Source of the DNA: Rhynchosporium graminicola
Lineage: Eukaryota; Ascomycota; Leotiomycetes; Helotiales; Ploettnerulaceae
Assembly (NCBI GenBank): GCA_900074885.1
Contig: FJUW01000010.1
Coordinates: 310,001-374,000, forward strand
DNA length: 64,000 nucleotides
Reading direction: 5' to 3'
The position numbers and the translations under genes are program-made. Under the pieces are notes generated by a model. That model was not told the DNA's origin and ran no database searches. It was given only the letters and a program-made list of their open reading frames with translations. Positions 12,971-28,400 of the stretch are shown here, piece by piece (the stretch's first letter is position 1; each line of letters begins with the position of its first letter).

Positions 12971-15900
12971 CTATGTACGCTCCTTTTTCGATCCCCTCTT
13001 TGACTTTTTATGCGCCTTCTCTCCCATTTCCTTAGCATAGATCTCAGCAGCCGTCTCGTCCGGTTTCCTCTTTCCCTTCGCACTCTTCACACTAACTACC
13101 GCCCCCTTCTTCCCACCCTTCCGCACCTGTTCTTCAGCAGCCGCCCATCCCGGAGCGCCTTCTTCAATCTCATACTGCTCTAATGGCAGTGCATCAATCA
13201 GCTCCCTCTGCTTCTCTTTCAGAGCCCTCAGTGCCTCGTCACCACCTTCCTCGAGCTCCTCTTCTAGCCCCAGCTCCAGTGGTACGAACTTGTCGTCGAC
13301 GATCTCATCGTCATGAGCTCCACTGGCATCTTCTCGGCTTACGCCAATGTTATCTCGTGCTGGTAGTTCCGATTCGTAGGCGCCTGATACGACATCACTG
13401 AAATGTGTGCTCATCTTACGTATTGTTTTAATGAACAAAGCCAACAACTGTGATGACTGGACTTTCTCGAGCTCCTTCTCCAGCGTATCGAAATCCTTAC
13501 TCTGTAGTCCAACAGCAAGGAGTACAGACTGTTGCAAGCCACTAAGAGTGATTTCAGATTTCAGTGGTCCGATGAAGTAGGACTTTGCGAGATCAGGTAC
13601 GAGATCTAGGATTACGTGGTAGTCGAGCATGTTGTTTGCGTATGAGGCTAAGCGTTTCAAATCCCATGGGTTTAGTATCCTGTCAAGGTCTTGCTTTGAG
13701 AAGCGCTGGTGTTGAAGAGATGTGTCGAGCTTTGCTCCCTTGTTTGCTAGCTCGTCGATAATAAGGGCTAATTCGGAAGGAAATTCCTTGAACTGGTACT
13801 GTAGAAGCTTGACGAATCGATGTTGAAAGTCGCGTGAAAATGAGCCTAGCCTGTTTGTGAGTCAGTAAAGTTCAGCAAGCTCAACCAGACTGGAACTGCA
13901 AGTAATATGATTCCCTCGGAAATTCCGAAGCCAGAAGCAAGTAAAAGGAAACTAGAAACTCACCATGAAACGTCTTCGCCAGACCCCAGAGCTTTCACCA
14001 TGACGCAGGTATGTTCACCTGTCAGATCATTCGCAGTCTGTCTGAGATAGAGCGGTGCGAATGCGGCTTGGCCCCAGAATTTGAGTAGTGGTTTTGTCAG
14101 TCCGTAACTTACACCGACATAGTCAAGCTTTTCCGGACGGCGCTCAGAGAGCTTGGAGAACAGAGGCGGCATCTTTTTGAAGTCTCTGACTTTGATGTTG
14201 TCATCAAGGAGTGACGAATTCGCGATCTCTTCATCGGTAACCCTGGTGATAGTCTCTTCAATGTATGGCGTAGCTTCCTCGGAAAGGTTGGCGAATTTAC
14301 CCTCATAGAAGTCGACAAGCAATTCGAGTGCTTTCTTACCGTAGCCCAATCTGAGACAGTTCGGGTTTGTAGCTATCCTCACAATTCGTGCACCAGAAAG
14401 TCCTGCAAACTCATCGTCCTGAAATTGCTGGCTGATAATCCAGGGGATGAGATCTCCTGCAGCTCGCTTTCCTCTACTTAGACTGTTTGCGACACTTGCT
14501 TTGCTGATTCGTCCTTCTAGAGCAACTTGGATGACACATAGTGGTTCTGGCAAACGTTTGCTGTTATCGGAGACAGGTGGTATTAGGACAAAGAGTTGGT
14601 GGGCTGGGGCGTCACTCATCAACTGGAGATCATCGGGAGAGTTTTTGTAATGACTTGCGACATAAAGAGCGACCATTTGCTGCAGGAACTTTTCAGAGAC
14701 ATCATGGAAGGAGAAAAGGGTATCGCGATTGACAAGAACCAGCTCGCAATCAGACGGATGTGGATATCCCGCATTCCGTAGGGAGCTCAAAGTTGCATCA
14801 AGGCCTAGAAGCGAGATTAGCGAATTGTTTACATCTCGGCTGAAATTTTTTCCTCGAAACTATCAGTGAATGCATGGAGCCAAACTTACAGAGCACCGTA
14901 TTCAACCACTTCTCTACAGTATCGCCTTCCGCATATCGAATAGGTTCAATGAGTGATACTTCCCGAAAGGACCGGCCACCTGTAAATGTGCTCTGAACTT
15001 TGGCAGCTTTTCCGGTCGATCGATCAGCAAGCTGTGCATCTTCCGATCCATTAGCTTTAGCACCGCTCGATTGTTGTCGGAGCTGGTCCATCAGCTTCAG
15101 TGACAACGATCTACCTGTGCCTTCATATCCATTTATCGTAGAAGCCATGAATACCAAATAGGGACCAATCAATTTCCGTACAAGAGGCAGAGGAATAGCT
15201 GCAGCTTCATCGATGACCAGTAGCTCAGCTTGTCCAAGCACATGCGCATCCTGAGGTTTGATGTATTGGATAGTTTGTCGATGTTGTCGGTGGATGTTTA
15301 CTCGTACAATAGCCTTCTTGAAATCTGGGTTCGTAGATTGAACGATAGAGTAGTCTTCGTGGTCCAAGTATCCAAGAGCATCAAAACCTTTGAAAATGAA
15401 TTCGAACAGAGTCTTCAAGTTCTCGGGGCTGGGAGATGTGATAAAGATATTGCTATAACCATGCGCAACAGCTGCAGCTACAGCCACGCCCAAAGCAGCC
15501 GACTTTCCTCTACCTCTAGCAGCTGTAAGGGCGACAGTGCTTCGCAAGGTCTTTTCGGCAATGGCATCCACGAATGTAAGAAGTGCCTTGGCCTGATCGA
15601 CCGTTTTTGCCAAAGTCACCAACGGCCCCACAGAAGGTGTGTCTTGAAGAGCCTCCTTCATGTTTTCTAATTCCATTTGTGATTTCGTCTTTGGCTCGTC
15701 GAGATCCGGAGGCGGTAGAGCACTGACATTCTTGCCACCAGATATTGGTAAAACATTCATCTCATCGTCTATGACAAGACATGATTCGCATTTTCCTAGC
15801 GAAAGTATGAATCTCTCGTTGAATCTCGCCGTAACATCGTCGTGTGCTTCTGTTCGATACCGCGAGTGGACGTCCATAGAAAGAGTGTACAGCTGCTTCA

Positions 15901-16518
15901 GACTGGACATTCCTTTCAGCAAAAGTACCACCAAACCTCCACCCTCTACGGTCTCAATCGTTCTGGCGAGTAAATTTGGCGTGATAGCTTCAAAGTCTTG
16001 CAAAATGCACATTCCGTAAGTATTTCCCAAAATCTTTTCGGTTTCCTTGTAGTAGGTATATCGGATATTGTGTAACGAGACAAAAAGCTCAAAAGGATCC
16101 TCCGCGTTTGCCTCCCGAATCCCTCTCTTCACTTCCTTCTTGATTTTCTGCTCCCTCTTCTTGCGATGACTTCAATCTATTAGCCTCGACCCACAGAATC
16201 CATAGTTGCGCGCAGTAATTCCAAGGGCCCAATGCCATTTGGAGGATGGCGCATACCTGGTAAATCCTAGAAGATCCTTTTTGTATGCCCACAATACTGA
16301 TTTATTCTGCTTCATATCTCTTTGCGACATGATATAGTGCAAGTTCACTATGATGTCCTTCGACCGATCTCCCACCACCACGAAAAAGCTGCGCTTCTTT
16401 TCCTGCATGCCATTGTGAATGAGCGCTCCGATGCGCGAATCACTAATTATTGTCAGCAACTCTTCAATTTGAAACATGTAATTAGAACAAACGATACTCA
16501 CATAGCCTTTTTCACCAT
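12971..16518 (-). CDS. KRE33: RNA cytidine acetyltransferase (NAT10/Kre33)
   Basis: Makes N4-acetylcytidine in 18S rRNA and in tRNAs, and is needed for small-subunit biogenesis in the nucleolus. Five exons: 16518-16502, 16442-16257, 16169-14890, 14804-13964, 13850-12971; 1067 residues (yeast about 1056). The first exon codes only MVKKAI, joining DSRIGALIHNGMQEKKRS. RecD-like helicase domain with P-loop ARGRGKS (Gly287-Ser291) and motif LLVIDEAAAIPLPLV. The GNAT domain binds acetyl-CoA (VRIATNPNCLRLGYGKKAL). The C-terminal tail is Lys-rich (KKSKRGSKKERT), typical of the family and nucleolar targeting. It lies upstream of ERG10 on the same strand of this crowded block. Confidence 0.96.
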
Positions 16519-16965
16519 GATTTAGCTTGGTGCAACAACCACAATTTGCGTCGTAATGTAGGAGTGAGAATTGGTGATATTGGCGGCGACCTGGACCGCA
16601 TATCACTTTTTTTGCTTATCGAGGAGCTTGGAATGTGCTAGCGTCGCGATAGCCACAAGGCTGACAAACTTTAGTTGGAACCTGCTCAGCCTTACATCTC
16701 CAAAATGCATTACTCGGGTTCGTCGATTCTCAAGCATTCTAAAACTAATAATGAACGAATCTAAGCCAGTCTGCCCTGCCAGATGACTTTGATCTTTAGA
16801 ATCTCACATCAAGGTTTTCTGAATTGTAATTCTAATATGTAGTAGAAAACTGGTAAGATTTCACTGTCATCTCCTGAATGGGATCTGTAAATCCAAGCTT
16901 TACTTAATCATTGTTTATGCTTTTATCTACATAGCATGGTATCTGTCAATGTACAACAAATGAGT
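16519..16965. other. Intergenic spacer
   Basis: 447 bases holding the KRE33 promoter and ERG10 3' end, both minus strand. Nothing else is recognised. Confidence 0.5.
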
Positions 16966-18339
<1,374 letters not shown>

Positions 18340-19361
18340 GGTGAGGTTTGGATTTTTGATATAGACTTTGAATTTATTGCGAGGAGTTTGCGATTTCCTT
18401 GTGGAGAAAGGTTGATGTGGAAAGTCGGAGGTAAAGCAATCGGAGAGGCAAGGGAACACCCGAACTTTCTGTGAAGCTCAACAACCTAATAGGTGCCGCT
18501 GCCCCCACCGCCTTTCAATTCTGTCTAAAATCGATTGGCGCTACGATAGATTCAGGTTCCCGTCTCCCGCTATCGTCTTTGTCTCTCACCACTATGATTA
18601 ACAATTACAATTATTGAGGAGTGGGCAGATGTCGCAACGTAGTCAGGCAGGTAGGTTCGTGGGTGTCGGTGTATTAGCAAGTATAATGTTCATAACAATT
18701 GGGCCTTAGCAGGAAATCTACAATCCTATATAGGCATTTGCCAGTTAGCATACTGAATGAAGTTGTTTGAAGTTGTTTCCAAGATACACTGCGAAACTAT
18801 CGCAACGGTCAGGAAATTCATACGCTTCGCAACAGAAACAACTAATTTTCAGACGAAAATCAGTGCACTGTATAGGTGCTACTACAGCTCTTTACTAGAG
18901 GCATGGGGATCCAGGTTCTGGGTCTCGAATCTATGGAGGGTAGGGGCCAGATTCTGAATCAGCTCCCAGGAGAATTGTATACAGTTGAAAACGGGATCTG
19001 TTAGAGAAAGTTTGCACGAGCGATTTCTTGAGATTATCAATCGGCTGAGACAAGTCACGCTTTCGCAATCTAGAACTCTAAGCTGAGAATGTTGGGATAA
19101 CTACCCTTCCATAATACTCAGCACCGAGCTTTTGAAAAGATTTTGTACTAACTTACACAAGATCATGAGAGATCCTATTCGTTGCGAGAGGGTCGAGGAA
19201 CAAGGGCATATGCAAGGCTGAAAGTCACGTGCCATATCCTAATGAGCTTAGCCAATTGTGCTGAACTTTTTGGAGCTTGTCGCCAGAAGTTGACAGGCAG
19301 CTGTAGAGAGTCGCATTTCCCATTTGTAGCCAATTGATTTCTCCCCACATATCAGTACAGT
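18340..19361. other. Divergent intergenic region between ERG10 and SNU114
   Basis: About 1 kb with both promoters. The 18.7-19.3 kb part is AT-rich and has no credible coding frame; the 66-codon frame at 18757 has no supporting features. Confidence 0.5.
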
Positions 19362-22300
19362 ATGGATGACCTTTACGACGAGTAAGTATCCATGCCTAGG
19401 CTACCTCTGTTCCGTGACTGATAATCTCAGGTTCGGTAATTTCATTGGTGAAGCTGAAGAATCGGAAGACGATAGTCAACATGGAGTCGATGCCGGCGCA
19501 TACGTATACGATGAGGAATACCCAGAAGAGGAGCCAGAGGTTACCGGCCAGGAGTTGATGGAGGTCGATGGTGGGTTTGAATCCCAGATACAACATACAT
19601 GCATTGTGCAAGTACAACATTAACACAATCGCAGATGAGGGACCCTCGAACGCCGTTATATTGCACGAAGACAAGCAGTACTATCCCACCGCACAGCAGG
19701 TATATGGAGAAGATGTTGAGACTATGGTACAGGAGGAGGATGCGCAGCCTCTAACACAGCCTATTATTGCGCCAGTTGAGCAGAAAAAGTTCACGATACA
19801 AGAAGCGGATCTTCCCCCAGTATTCTTCGAACGGACCTTTATGACGGATCTTATGAATTATCCAGATCAAATCAGGAATGTCGCATTCGCAGGGCATCTT
19901 CATCATGGGAAGACGGCATTGATGGACATGTTGGTTTTGGAGACTCACGATATCACCGATCGCTTGGAGAAAAAGACTGGAAAGAAGAGGGATGAACAGT
20001 TGAGATACACCGACATACACGTCCTGGAACGAGATCGAGGAATATCGATCAAAGCTGCCCCGATGAGTCTTGTGCTGCAAAGTAGCCAAGGCAAATCCCA
20101 TCTCCTAAATATTCTCGACACGCCGGGTCATGTAAACTTCGTTGATGAGGTTGCATCATCATTACGACTTGTTGATGGAGTGGTTCTGGTTGTTGATGTT
20201 GTGGAAGGTGTACAGGTTAATACGGAGCAAATCATCAAGCACGCGGTTCTCGAAGGTCTCCCCCTGACTCTTGTGGTAAACAAAATGGATCGCTTAATCT
20301 TGGAGCTGAAGCTTCCACCAACGGACGCCTACTTCAAGCTCAAGCACGTCATTGAAGAGGTCAACACCGTTATCGAAAACACACTTCCTGGGCAAGGAGA
20401 GAAGCGACGGTTGAGCCCCGAGAAAGGTAATGTTCTGTTCGCATGTAGTAGCATGGGCTGGTGCTTTACTCTCCAGTCATTCGCGAAGATGTACGCAGAA
20501 AATTTCCCTCCAAAGACCAAAGGAGCCGCAGGAATCAACGTCCCCGAATTTGCTAGGCGCCTTTGGGGTGATATCTTCTACAATCCTCGGAAACGATCTT
20601 TCACTCGAAAGGCCATTGAGGAGGGGGCCAAGCGTTCCTTTGTGAACTTCATTCTGGAACCTATCTACAAGCTTTATTCGCATACTATCAGTGAAAGTCC
20701 TGAGGACCTGAAGGACACTCTTGCGACACTCGGAATAACTCTCAAGCCCTCTCAGTATAAAACGGATGCCCACGTTCTTCTGAAACTTGTTTGCGAAAAG
20801 TTTTTTGGCGGATCAAATGGATTTGTCGACATGGTGGTCGAGCACATTCCATCGCCAGTCGAAGCAGCAGAAGATAAAGTCCTGCGTTATTACACTGGGC
20901 CTCTGGATACGAATGTCGCGAAAGCAATGAAAGAGTGTAGTCAGGATGGTCCCTTGGTGATTCAAATCTCCAAGCTATTTAACACGAGTGATGCCAAAAA
21001 CTTCCATGCATTTGGACGAGTGATGAGTGGGACGGCAACACCTGGTTCCCAAGTCAGAGTCTTAGGCGAGGGCTACTCTATCGACGACGAAGAAGATATG
21101 AGCATGGCAACAATTTCAGATGTTTGGATAGCAGAAACACGGTACAGCATTCCCACAGATGGTGTGCCGGCAGGAAATTGGGTTCTATTGGGGGGCGTGG
21201 ATAACTCGATTGTTAAATCGGCGACCTTGGTTCCTCCTACCTTACCCGACGGAGAAGACGCTTACATTTTCAAACCTATCGCGCATTTCACCGAATCAGT
21301 CTTTAAAGTTGCAGTGGAACCAATCAATCCTTCGGAGCTGCCCAAGATGCTGGACGGCCTTAGAAAGATCAATAAAAGTTATCCTTTGATCACAACCAAA
21401 GTCGAGGAATCAGGGGAACACGTCGTTCTAGGGACGGGGGAGCTCTACATGGATTGTGTTCTGCATGACCTCCGCCGTTTGTATGCTGAGATGGAAATCA
21501 AAATATCTGACCCGGTTACCCGCTTCTGCGAGACGGTTGTAGAACAATCAGCGATCAAATGCTACGCCCAAACGCCAAACAAGAGGAACAAAATTACTAT
21601 GATTGCCGAACCGCTAGACCAGGGTATCGCTGAGGATATCGAGGGTGGAAAGGTTAGTATCAAGAGTCCCAACAAGGTCATTGGTAAATTCTTCGAAGAG
21701 AACTACGGTTGGGATTTGCTTGCTTCGAGGAACATTTGGGCATTTGGACCCGATGACTTGGGCCCTAACATCCTACAGAATGATACTTTGCCATCAGAGG
21801 TAAAATCCCATTTTCCGCTCAGGGGTATTATTGATCGACTTTGCTGACTCCCAATTAGGTGGACAGACGTCTCCTGCAAAGTGTCAGAGATACAATTCGC
21901 CAGGGCTTTAGCTGGGCAACGCGAGAAGGGCCTTTGTGTGAAGAACGTAAGTGACATATCATCCCGTCCCCTTTCTGCATTCTCCCGCACCAACGCCCCT
22001 TGACTGCCAAGATCCGAGAGCCGCAGCCACGTTTGTTGGTTAACGGCAGCTATCCGAACTACATCTAACAGGTTTAATAGCGATCCGCAATGGCAGGTTC
22101 AAAATCATGGAGGTCTCATTGGCCTCCGAAGCGATCTTCCGGGGAGGTGGTCAAATCATCCCCACTTCCCGACGTGCGTGTTATTCTTCTTTCCTGATGG
22201 CTTCTCCACGACTTATGGAGCCCGTCTATTCTTGCTCCATGACTGGACCTGCAGATTCAGTCACGTCACTCTACACTGTACTTGCGCGCCGCCGAGGGCA

Positions 22301-22643
22301 TGTCCTTACCGATGGCCCAATTGCGGGTACACCACTGTACCGTGTGAGCGGACTCATTCCAGTCATCGACTCATTCGGTTTTGAGACCGACCTTCGGATC
22401 CACACACAGGGCCAAGCCACCGTCAGCTTAGTCTTTGACAGGTGGAGTATCGTACCTGGCGACCCGCTAGATAAGGATGTAATCTTGCGGCCCTTAGAGC
22501 CTGCAAGTGCTCAAGCAACTGCTAGAGACTTTGTCCTTAAGACCAGGAGGCGCAAGGGACTGAGCGAAGACGTTAGCGTGGCTAAGTTCCTCGAGCCTGA
22601 GCTGTTCACGAGCTTGAAGGAAAGTGGAGTCCTTGGTGAATGA
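19362..22643 (+). CDS. SNU114: U5 snRNP GTPase Snu114 (EFTUD2)
   Basis: EF-2-like GTPase that controls Brr2 during spliceosome activation and disassembly. Five exons: 19362-19381, 19431-19570, 19635-21799, 21859-21946, 22081-22643; 991 residues (human EFTUD2 972, yeast 1008). The acidic N-terminus [18 protein letters not shown] is the family hallmark. GTPase motifs: G1 GHLHHGKT (140-147), G3 DTPGH, G4 NKMD. The EF-2-like domain IV/V segment [20 protein letters not shown] is present. The last acceptor is placed at 22080 because it restores [12 protein letters not shown]; an earlier AG at 22070-22071 would insert an unusual sequence. Confidence 0.96.
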
Positions 22644-22849
22644 TAGAAAATGGTCAAGAGTGCAAATAATGAATCTTGGAGTTGGCATGGGCATGGGCAT
22701 CTGAGAAATTTAAGATGATACCGGGCATATGAGGTTAAATGGCGTTCAGAGCACTGTAACGGCTGTAGGATAGTCCTGGAGAACTTCAAATGTATAGACG
22801 ATCCAAGACTGGATCGCATTTGATCATTTTCCCCCACACACTCATCACA

Positions 22850-23275
22850 TTAGTCGCCCTGAAATCTCCTGCATCTAAAGATTACCTCCTTCTGCAATTG
22901 GTTCCCCTTTCTGCAGAGCAGGAATTCCGACGAGCCGAGTCCGTTTACTTGCACACACAGCACTAGCTCGAGCATATCTGCTGTAATATGGAACGACCCC
23001 AGCTTTTCCCAGGCGCCAGCCATAATATACATACTCTCCACACAATATCCTTCAATAGCGCCCACCCACTCGCCAAAACCTTTCATTGGCTCGCATACTA
23101 AACTCCAAAAAAATACGACCAAGATATTACCAAGCCATACATGAATGAGCTCGTATACTTCGTAATGCGAACAATAAAGTCCTTTATTAGTCGATTTATA
23201 GAGCAAATGACATAATCCCCCGGAACTATACCCTGGATCAAGAAAAGCCTCGTCGGAAACAAGATCCAGTTCCAT
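22850..23275 (-). CDS. Doubtful hypothetical protein
   Basis: A 141-residue uninterrupted ATG frame, rich in Leu, Gly and Cys, with hydrophobic stretches such as WLGNILVVFFWSLVC. No domain is recognised. It lies just past SNU114 in the opposite orientation and could be chance or a lineage-specific gene. Confidence 0.2.
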   Translation of the reverse strand: MELDLVSDEAFLDPGYSSGGLCHLLYKSTNKGLYCSHYEVYELIHVWLGNILVVFFWSLVCEPMKGFGEWVGAIEGYCVESMYIMAGAWEKLGSFHITADMLELVLCVQVNGLGSSEFLLCRKGNQLQKEVIFRCRRFQGD

Positions 23276-24270
23276 CGCATGATCAACGAAACATTGTTTT
23301 ATTTATACGAAAATATGTCTTTTATTCGAGAAGGAAGGAAGGGCGGGCGCGGACGGACGAGGGAAAAGCGGAAACATGAAGGCGATTGTCTTGCAAGGAG
23401 AATATAATGCGATTATGCTTATCTTCTCCCGGCGACCGGCAAGGGTGTTTTCGTTCTCTTTTGGTTCTGTAAGCGTTTGATCCACCAGTAACCCTACCCT
23501 CTGCCATAAGTCGGACCGGTGGTGGCGGCGATCTCCTCTGCGACGACTCGCTGAGCTTCCCGAATGGTTCTATATATCGTGGAGATATAGGCGGGGGGAC
23601 CAACCTTGTATTTATCGATTTTTGACTCCCTGCTAATAATACGAACTTGGGGAGGCTAACGCTATTAGGGGGAAGTGAGAAGAGGAGATGACGCCTAGGA
23701 ATCACCAAGGCTTGGTTTTATTGGTCGCGATACTATGATGCGATGACAGGTATGGCAGCTTGACAGGTGGATATGACAGGACAGGGTAGTCGGGGATAAG
23801 GAGCCATGTACGGAGTACTGCGGATTTCATGGAGACTGCTTCCGCGAAGCGAGAGATGAAGAATGGAAGAACGACCTTGCTGGACTTTCCAAGGTTGTGC
23901 ACTTTCGGTTATTGCGCATCTTGCGAATTTCATGCTCTCTGAGTTGGAGGGCAAGGCATAGCGAACTTAATCTAGCTAATGCATCTCCAATCAACGGCTT
24001 CGTGGAAAGCCCGCATATAAAGTTTCTTTCCTGGGACACCGCACTTCCCGCACCGTTCCTATAGTGGGGACCATTTTCAAGTTTGGAGACGATAGTGGGG
24101 CAGGAATGCAACAGCATGGATGGGATCTATGATAGCAGGCAACAAGACGTGGCTAGTAAATCGATGATTGGGTGGTTGGAACTCCGGAAAATGCGAAATG
24201 GTGTTGATTACGTTCATTGGGCGGGCAAAGCCACCTCGCTTGAGATATTTTGATCTTCCCTTTAGGTGTT

Positions 24271-24312
24271 TGTTGTGGTTGTGGTTGTGGTTGTGGTTGT
24301 GGTTGTGGTTGT
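24271..24312. repeat. GTTGTG microsatellite
   Basis: About seven copies of a 6-base GTTGTG/GTGGTT unit in a row, in an intergenic region. Confidence 0.9.
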
Positions 24313-24593
24313 ACCAGCCTGGTGATCGACGATGAAATCGATGATGAGAGAAGTGTGACCGCTGGCGAGGTTGCAGTGACAAGATTGCCGCTTAAACCTG
24401 GAAGATAATGAACCCTTGGTATAGGTAGGATAGATACAAAGGGGACATCATATACGGTAAGCGAGAAGGCCCCTATGACTGACAGTTGTAATCACTCTAG
24501 CTCCGGAGTGAAAGGCGTGGAAGAAGATGCGCGCGCCTGTGCTCAAGAATCCATGCTTTGTACAACTGAGGATCCGTGCAACGTGAAATGACA

Positions 24594-25475
24594 TTATGTT
24601 TCCATACAAGGCTTCATCATCTTCTTCAATATGCCCATGAGATTGTCATTCTCCAAAGCGGCAGCAACTCTTTCCTTGTCCGCTAGTTGCTTATTGACCT
24701 CGTCCGCTTGGCTATGGGTACCTTCTTTGATCTTAACTTCGACCCGATAACTTGGAGGTAAAGCTTGTTCCAAGCGAACCCTAACGCCAAGGCCGATAAC
24801 CGTCGCAAGTGAGCAATGGGTTACCGTGGGAGTGAGCTCAACAAGGACGTGTGACAGAGCTGTGCGCTTCGTAGGGTCTCGAGGAGATACTAGATGAACG
24901 TCTTGTAGCTTCACGACCCCCAAGGACTCCAATGAGAGTGGATGTTCTGGATCTGATATCGGGGCAATTAGGTCTGTAGAACGTCAGTCATCAGAATATT
25001 GAAATTCGAATCCAAGATTCTCCAGCTTTCCTGAAACAAAGAATTTCCACCGAATCTGAAAGAGCAAATTTGGATTTCAACTTTGGATGACGCTCGAAAT
25101 GTGAAAAGAGCACAGAGCATCGCACTGGCGAGGGCTGCTACCGGGTTTGCTTTAACAGCATATGCTTTGTTTAAAAGACCCTATGGTAAGACAACATTGG
25201 CATTGAAAACGATTGCGACATCTTTCTCTACTTCGCCCGAACTTACCGTAAATCTCTTGTTCGTCGATTGGTTCGACACTGGAATCATCATCGGAATCGG
25301 TGTCTGAGAAGTCTGACATGTAAAACGGATCCAGGGCATAACCGGGTTTCGCCATCAAGAGCTCTCGGATGCCGCTCTTCTGGGTTCCATCTCCTCTGTT
25401 CCTCCGTGTTCGCCTGTGGGAAGAGAGTTCGGACTCGCTCAATATCGTGGGATTGGCATTGTCTAGGGTTGCCAT
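24594..25475 (-). CDS. CIA2: Cytosolic iron-sulfur assembly protein Cia2 (MIP18 family)
   Basis: Part of the targeting complex with Cia1 and Met18 that inserts Fe-S clusters into cytosolic and nuclear enzymes such as DNA polymerases and helicases. Two exons: 25475-25247 and 24973-24594, split by an unusually long intron for this window (273 bases). 202 residues. The C-terminal half is the MIP18 domain: DLIAPISDPEHPLSLESLGV, then TPTVTHCSLATVIGLGVRVR with the conserved reactive cysteine. The N-terminus is disordered and acidic (SDFSDTDSDDDSSVEP), as in fungal Cia2. An in-frame upstream ATG at 25586 would add 37 residues of low complexity; I prefer 25475. Confidence 0.92.
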
Positions 25476-28400
25476 TGCAGGAGTGGCGAGGCTGTGAAGC
25501 TGGTTATGGAGCGATGCGCCCCCCGATCTCTCCTGGGAGAATATCGAGAAGGATCTATGGTATATGGGCGGACTTCTTGCGAGCAATGTTATTGCAGAAG
25601 TAAGGACGGAAGGTCAGCGGACAAAACAATGTTTGGGTTTGTGTTTCGCTGGTCCTATTAGACGTTCTGCCTTTCGCTTCTTTGCAAGATAAGAAGCATT
25701 AGTTTATCGATATCGGTTCGACTCCGGTATATCGCTGTTGTAACCTAAGGCAGCAACCTCTTAGCGCAACTCAGCAACATCAACTCGGCAAATATGAAAC
25801 TCTACTAGAGACATGTTCCTCAAATGCCCTAACAGCAGTAATTGCTAACCGCGGCTCCTGCGGTTCCACCAAACTCCTGCTGATTGGAATTGCTGAGTGG
25901 CGTTGTCAACTCAATAAGAAGATCCTGGCAGCAGATAGGAAGGCCTGAGCTTTTACGGTGTTGTGTTATGATTTCACAGCCAAATTTCTTTCGCGCTTAT
26001 CATGGGAGATGCCACAAAAATGATCCCCCAATTGAGGTTTCCAAATGAGTAGATCACCAAGCAGTATTATCAGTGTCTCTAGTAGCTTTGCATATGATCT
26101 AATTTCAATTCTATATGACCTTTCTCGGCCATCAGAGTATTGCTTCTCCTGACAAAGCTTGGTGCTTAGAGCTGGGGATCGCAATGACTGTTTAAGACAG
26201 AAACCGTTGTCAATACCTTGGCTATGGACCTTCTACGCCATCTCGTCTGGGGTTCAAGACACCTGAAAGATTTCGAGAAGTAGGCTAGAAAAGAAGAGGT
26301 GAGACCTATCCTATCTCGATATCCTCTGCGTGTCGATGCCCAATTTTGTAAGTGTCTAGATCTGCTTATCAATTCTTTCGCTGAAGAAATGGTCCTAACA
26401 GCAAGGGTGGTGTCTGTCAGTTTGAATTACCTTGAACTTGAAGAGGTAGCTAACGGAATTTGGAACGTTGCATTCATGCATGTATCTCGGATTGATACAT
26501 TAGTTTCTATCCGAATTTTGACGCAACACCAAAATTCCCCTTGTCTCAATACTTCCCACTCTTTGTCGTGATCTCACTTTTCAAGTGTCTAATATAGAGA
26601 GATTGTCAAAGAAGGCGCAGGCAATGCATCCGATGTTATTTTTGTCTATGATCGACGTTCCGACTGCGGACTTTGCAAGCATTCAGATCTCTACGAGGTT
26701 TGTGGAAAGTCGTGGTCCGGACAATGAGTTCATGCATCCGCATTGAGACCAGGCCCGCTATCCCGTGGTCTCCTTTCATCACTGCATGACGATTGATGAA
26801 ACCTTAAGATGAATGTTATTATGCATAGAACAATGGGAAATGTTCTACGTTCCTTCCATTGGCACAGCCCCTGTCAATACAGTACTTGGATAGAAAGTCT
26901 ATTGAACATTCCCAGCACCAGGATACATACAATTCGTACTTTCGTGGGGTGGTATTAAACGCTCGAGATGAACTCATCCATGGGTGGTTAACCACTAGTA
27001 TGTACGCGGGGTAGTATTGATCTCTACAGTACCTTTTCAATCTTACTCGATTAGGCAAAGATGATGGACCGCGGTACCCAGCTGCAGATTATTTTTATCT
27101 GACTAAGGGTACCTACAGTGCCTAGGTACTGTAAAGATTGTTCGAAGTTCTCGCCCGCAGATGACCCGATGCAGTGCAGCCATAGTCCTGCAGAATTAAG
27201 AGAGCTAGCTACCTGGTCAAGTATCTGATCACACAATTGGCGGTCTGTGTAGTAACATCTATCAATTTCTGTAGGTTCTTAAGTTTCTACAATATAGTAT
27301 GTCCAAGTGATTTCCAATTTCAGAGTGAAGGCTCAGTTTGGCGCGGCCGCACAACCAGCAAGATCGTTGTTTGGCAGCACTGAATCATAAAATAGCAAGT
27401 GTATCACGCAAGACAAGACGATAGGGCATTGTTTGAGGTTGTATGGGCACGGTCAGGAACCTTTTGGCCCAGGTTTGCCGGTTTGGCCATGGCCACTTCA
27501 AATTCCATCCATTCACTTCCCTTCTGTGTGGTCGTCGGTAACGGGAGAGGGGAGATGTCTTGCTTTTGCAAAGCTACAGGCATGTTCCAATCCAACGAGC
27601 ACTCGCACTCGCACTCGGGAACGTACAGTACGCAGCCGTCGGGTCACAAAACACGATCCAACCAGTAGAGCCATGCCATGCCGTGCGTATCATACTACTA
27701 TGCATTGATTGCAGTGCCATCTCATTATGTCTGCGTATGTTCCTGATTCAGTGTAATTCTACTACTAGTGGTATTCTCTCACTAACGGTAGGCAGTAGAT
27801 GTTGGAGCTGACATTACTATGGAAATCCCGATGCGAGATGGGCTCTTCTCTTTTGATCTTATCTTACTCCGTGGATGCAGGGGCACGGAGATCCTACCCG
27901 TCTCCAGTTCGGTCCAGCCCAGGCCACTCCACTCCACTCCACTCCACTCAAGTCAACTCATGCACTGGTATTTTGTTCTCGACATCCTCAAGCTCAAAGG
28001 CATGCTATCGTAGGTAGTCAGAACGGAGAAGCCGATCCTGGCGAAGCCGATATTATCTCACACGGTTAACAAAAGTCCCAAAATATCTTCGTGACTTTAA
28101 TATCCTTTCATGTCAAAGTCTTGTATATTTTTCGCCACATTACTAATGTATTACAATCAAGTTAAGTTCTGAAATGTTTTCTTGACTTTAAACTCTCCTA
28201 TAGCGGGTAGTCCAGTCTGCCTTGATCCGCTCACTTCTTTCTGGCATCGATAGGCATGCCACTTAGACCACTGCTATCTTCTATAGGTCGACCTAGACCT
28301 GTTTGAGTATATTGTTGAAAGAAAGCCCAAGGTTTCACAGAACTCTAGTGCTGCGGCAAAGGGCACTGAGACCATTGCACAAAGTTCACTACCCAGGTAG

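Larger units (their letters stand above)
22644..24593. other. Intergenic region with microsatellite
   Basis: About 1.9 kb between convergent SNU114 and CIA2. It holds the weak open frame described at 22850-23275 and the GTTGTG repeat at 24271-24312. No intron-exon structure could be built. Confidence 0.45.

Noticed and set aside
25675..25760. TTCGACT T-arm-like sequence with flanking stem (25713-25729) suggesting a second tRNA
   Set aside because: The T-stem pairs, but no matching 5' acceptor or D-arm exists upstream, so no cloverleaf forms.
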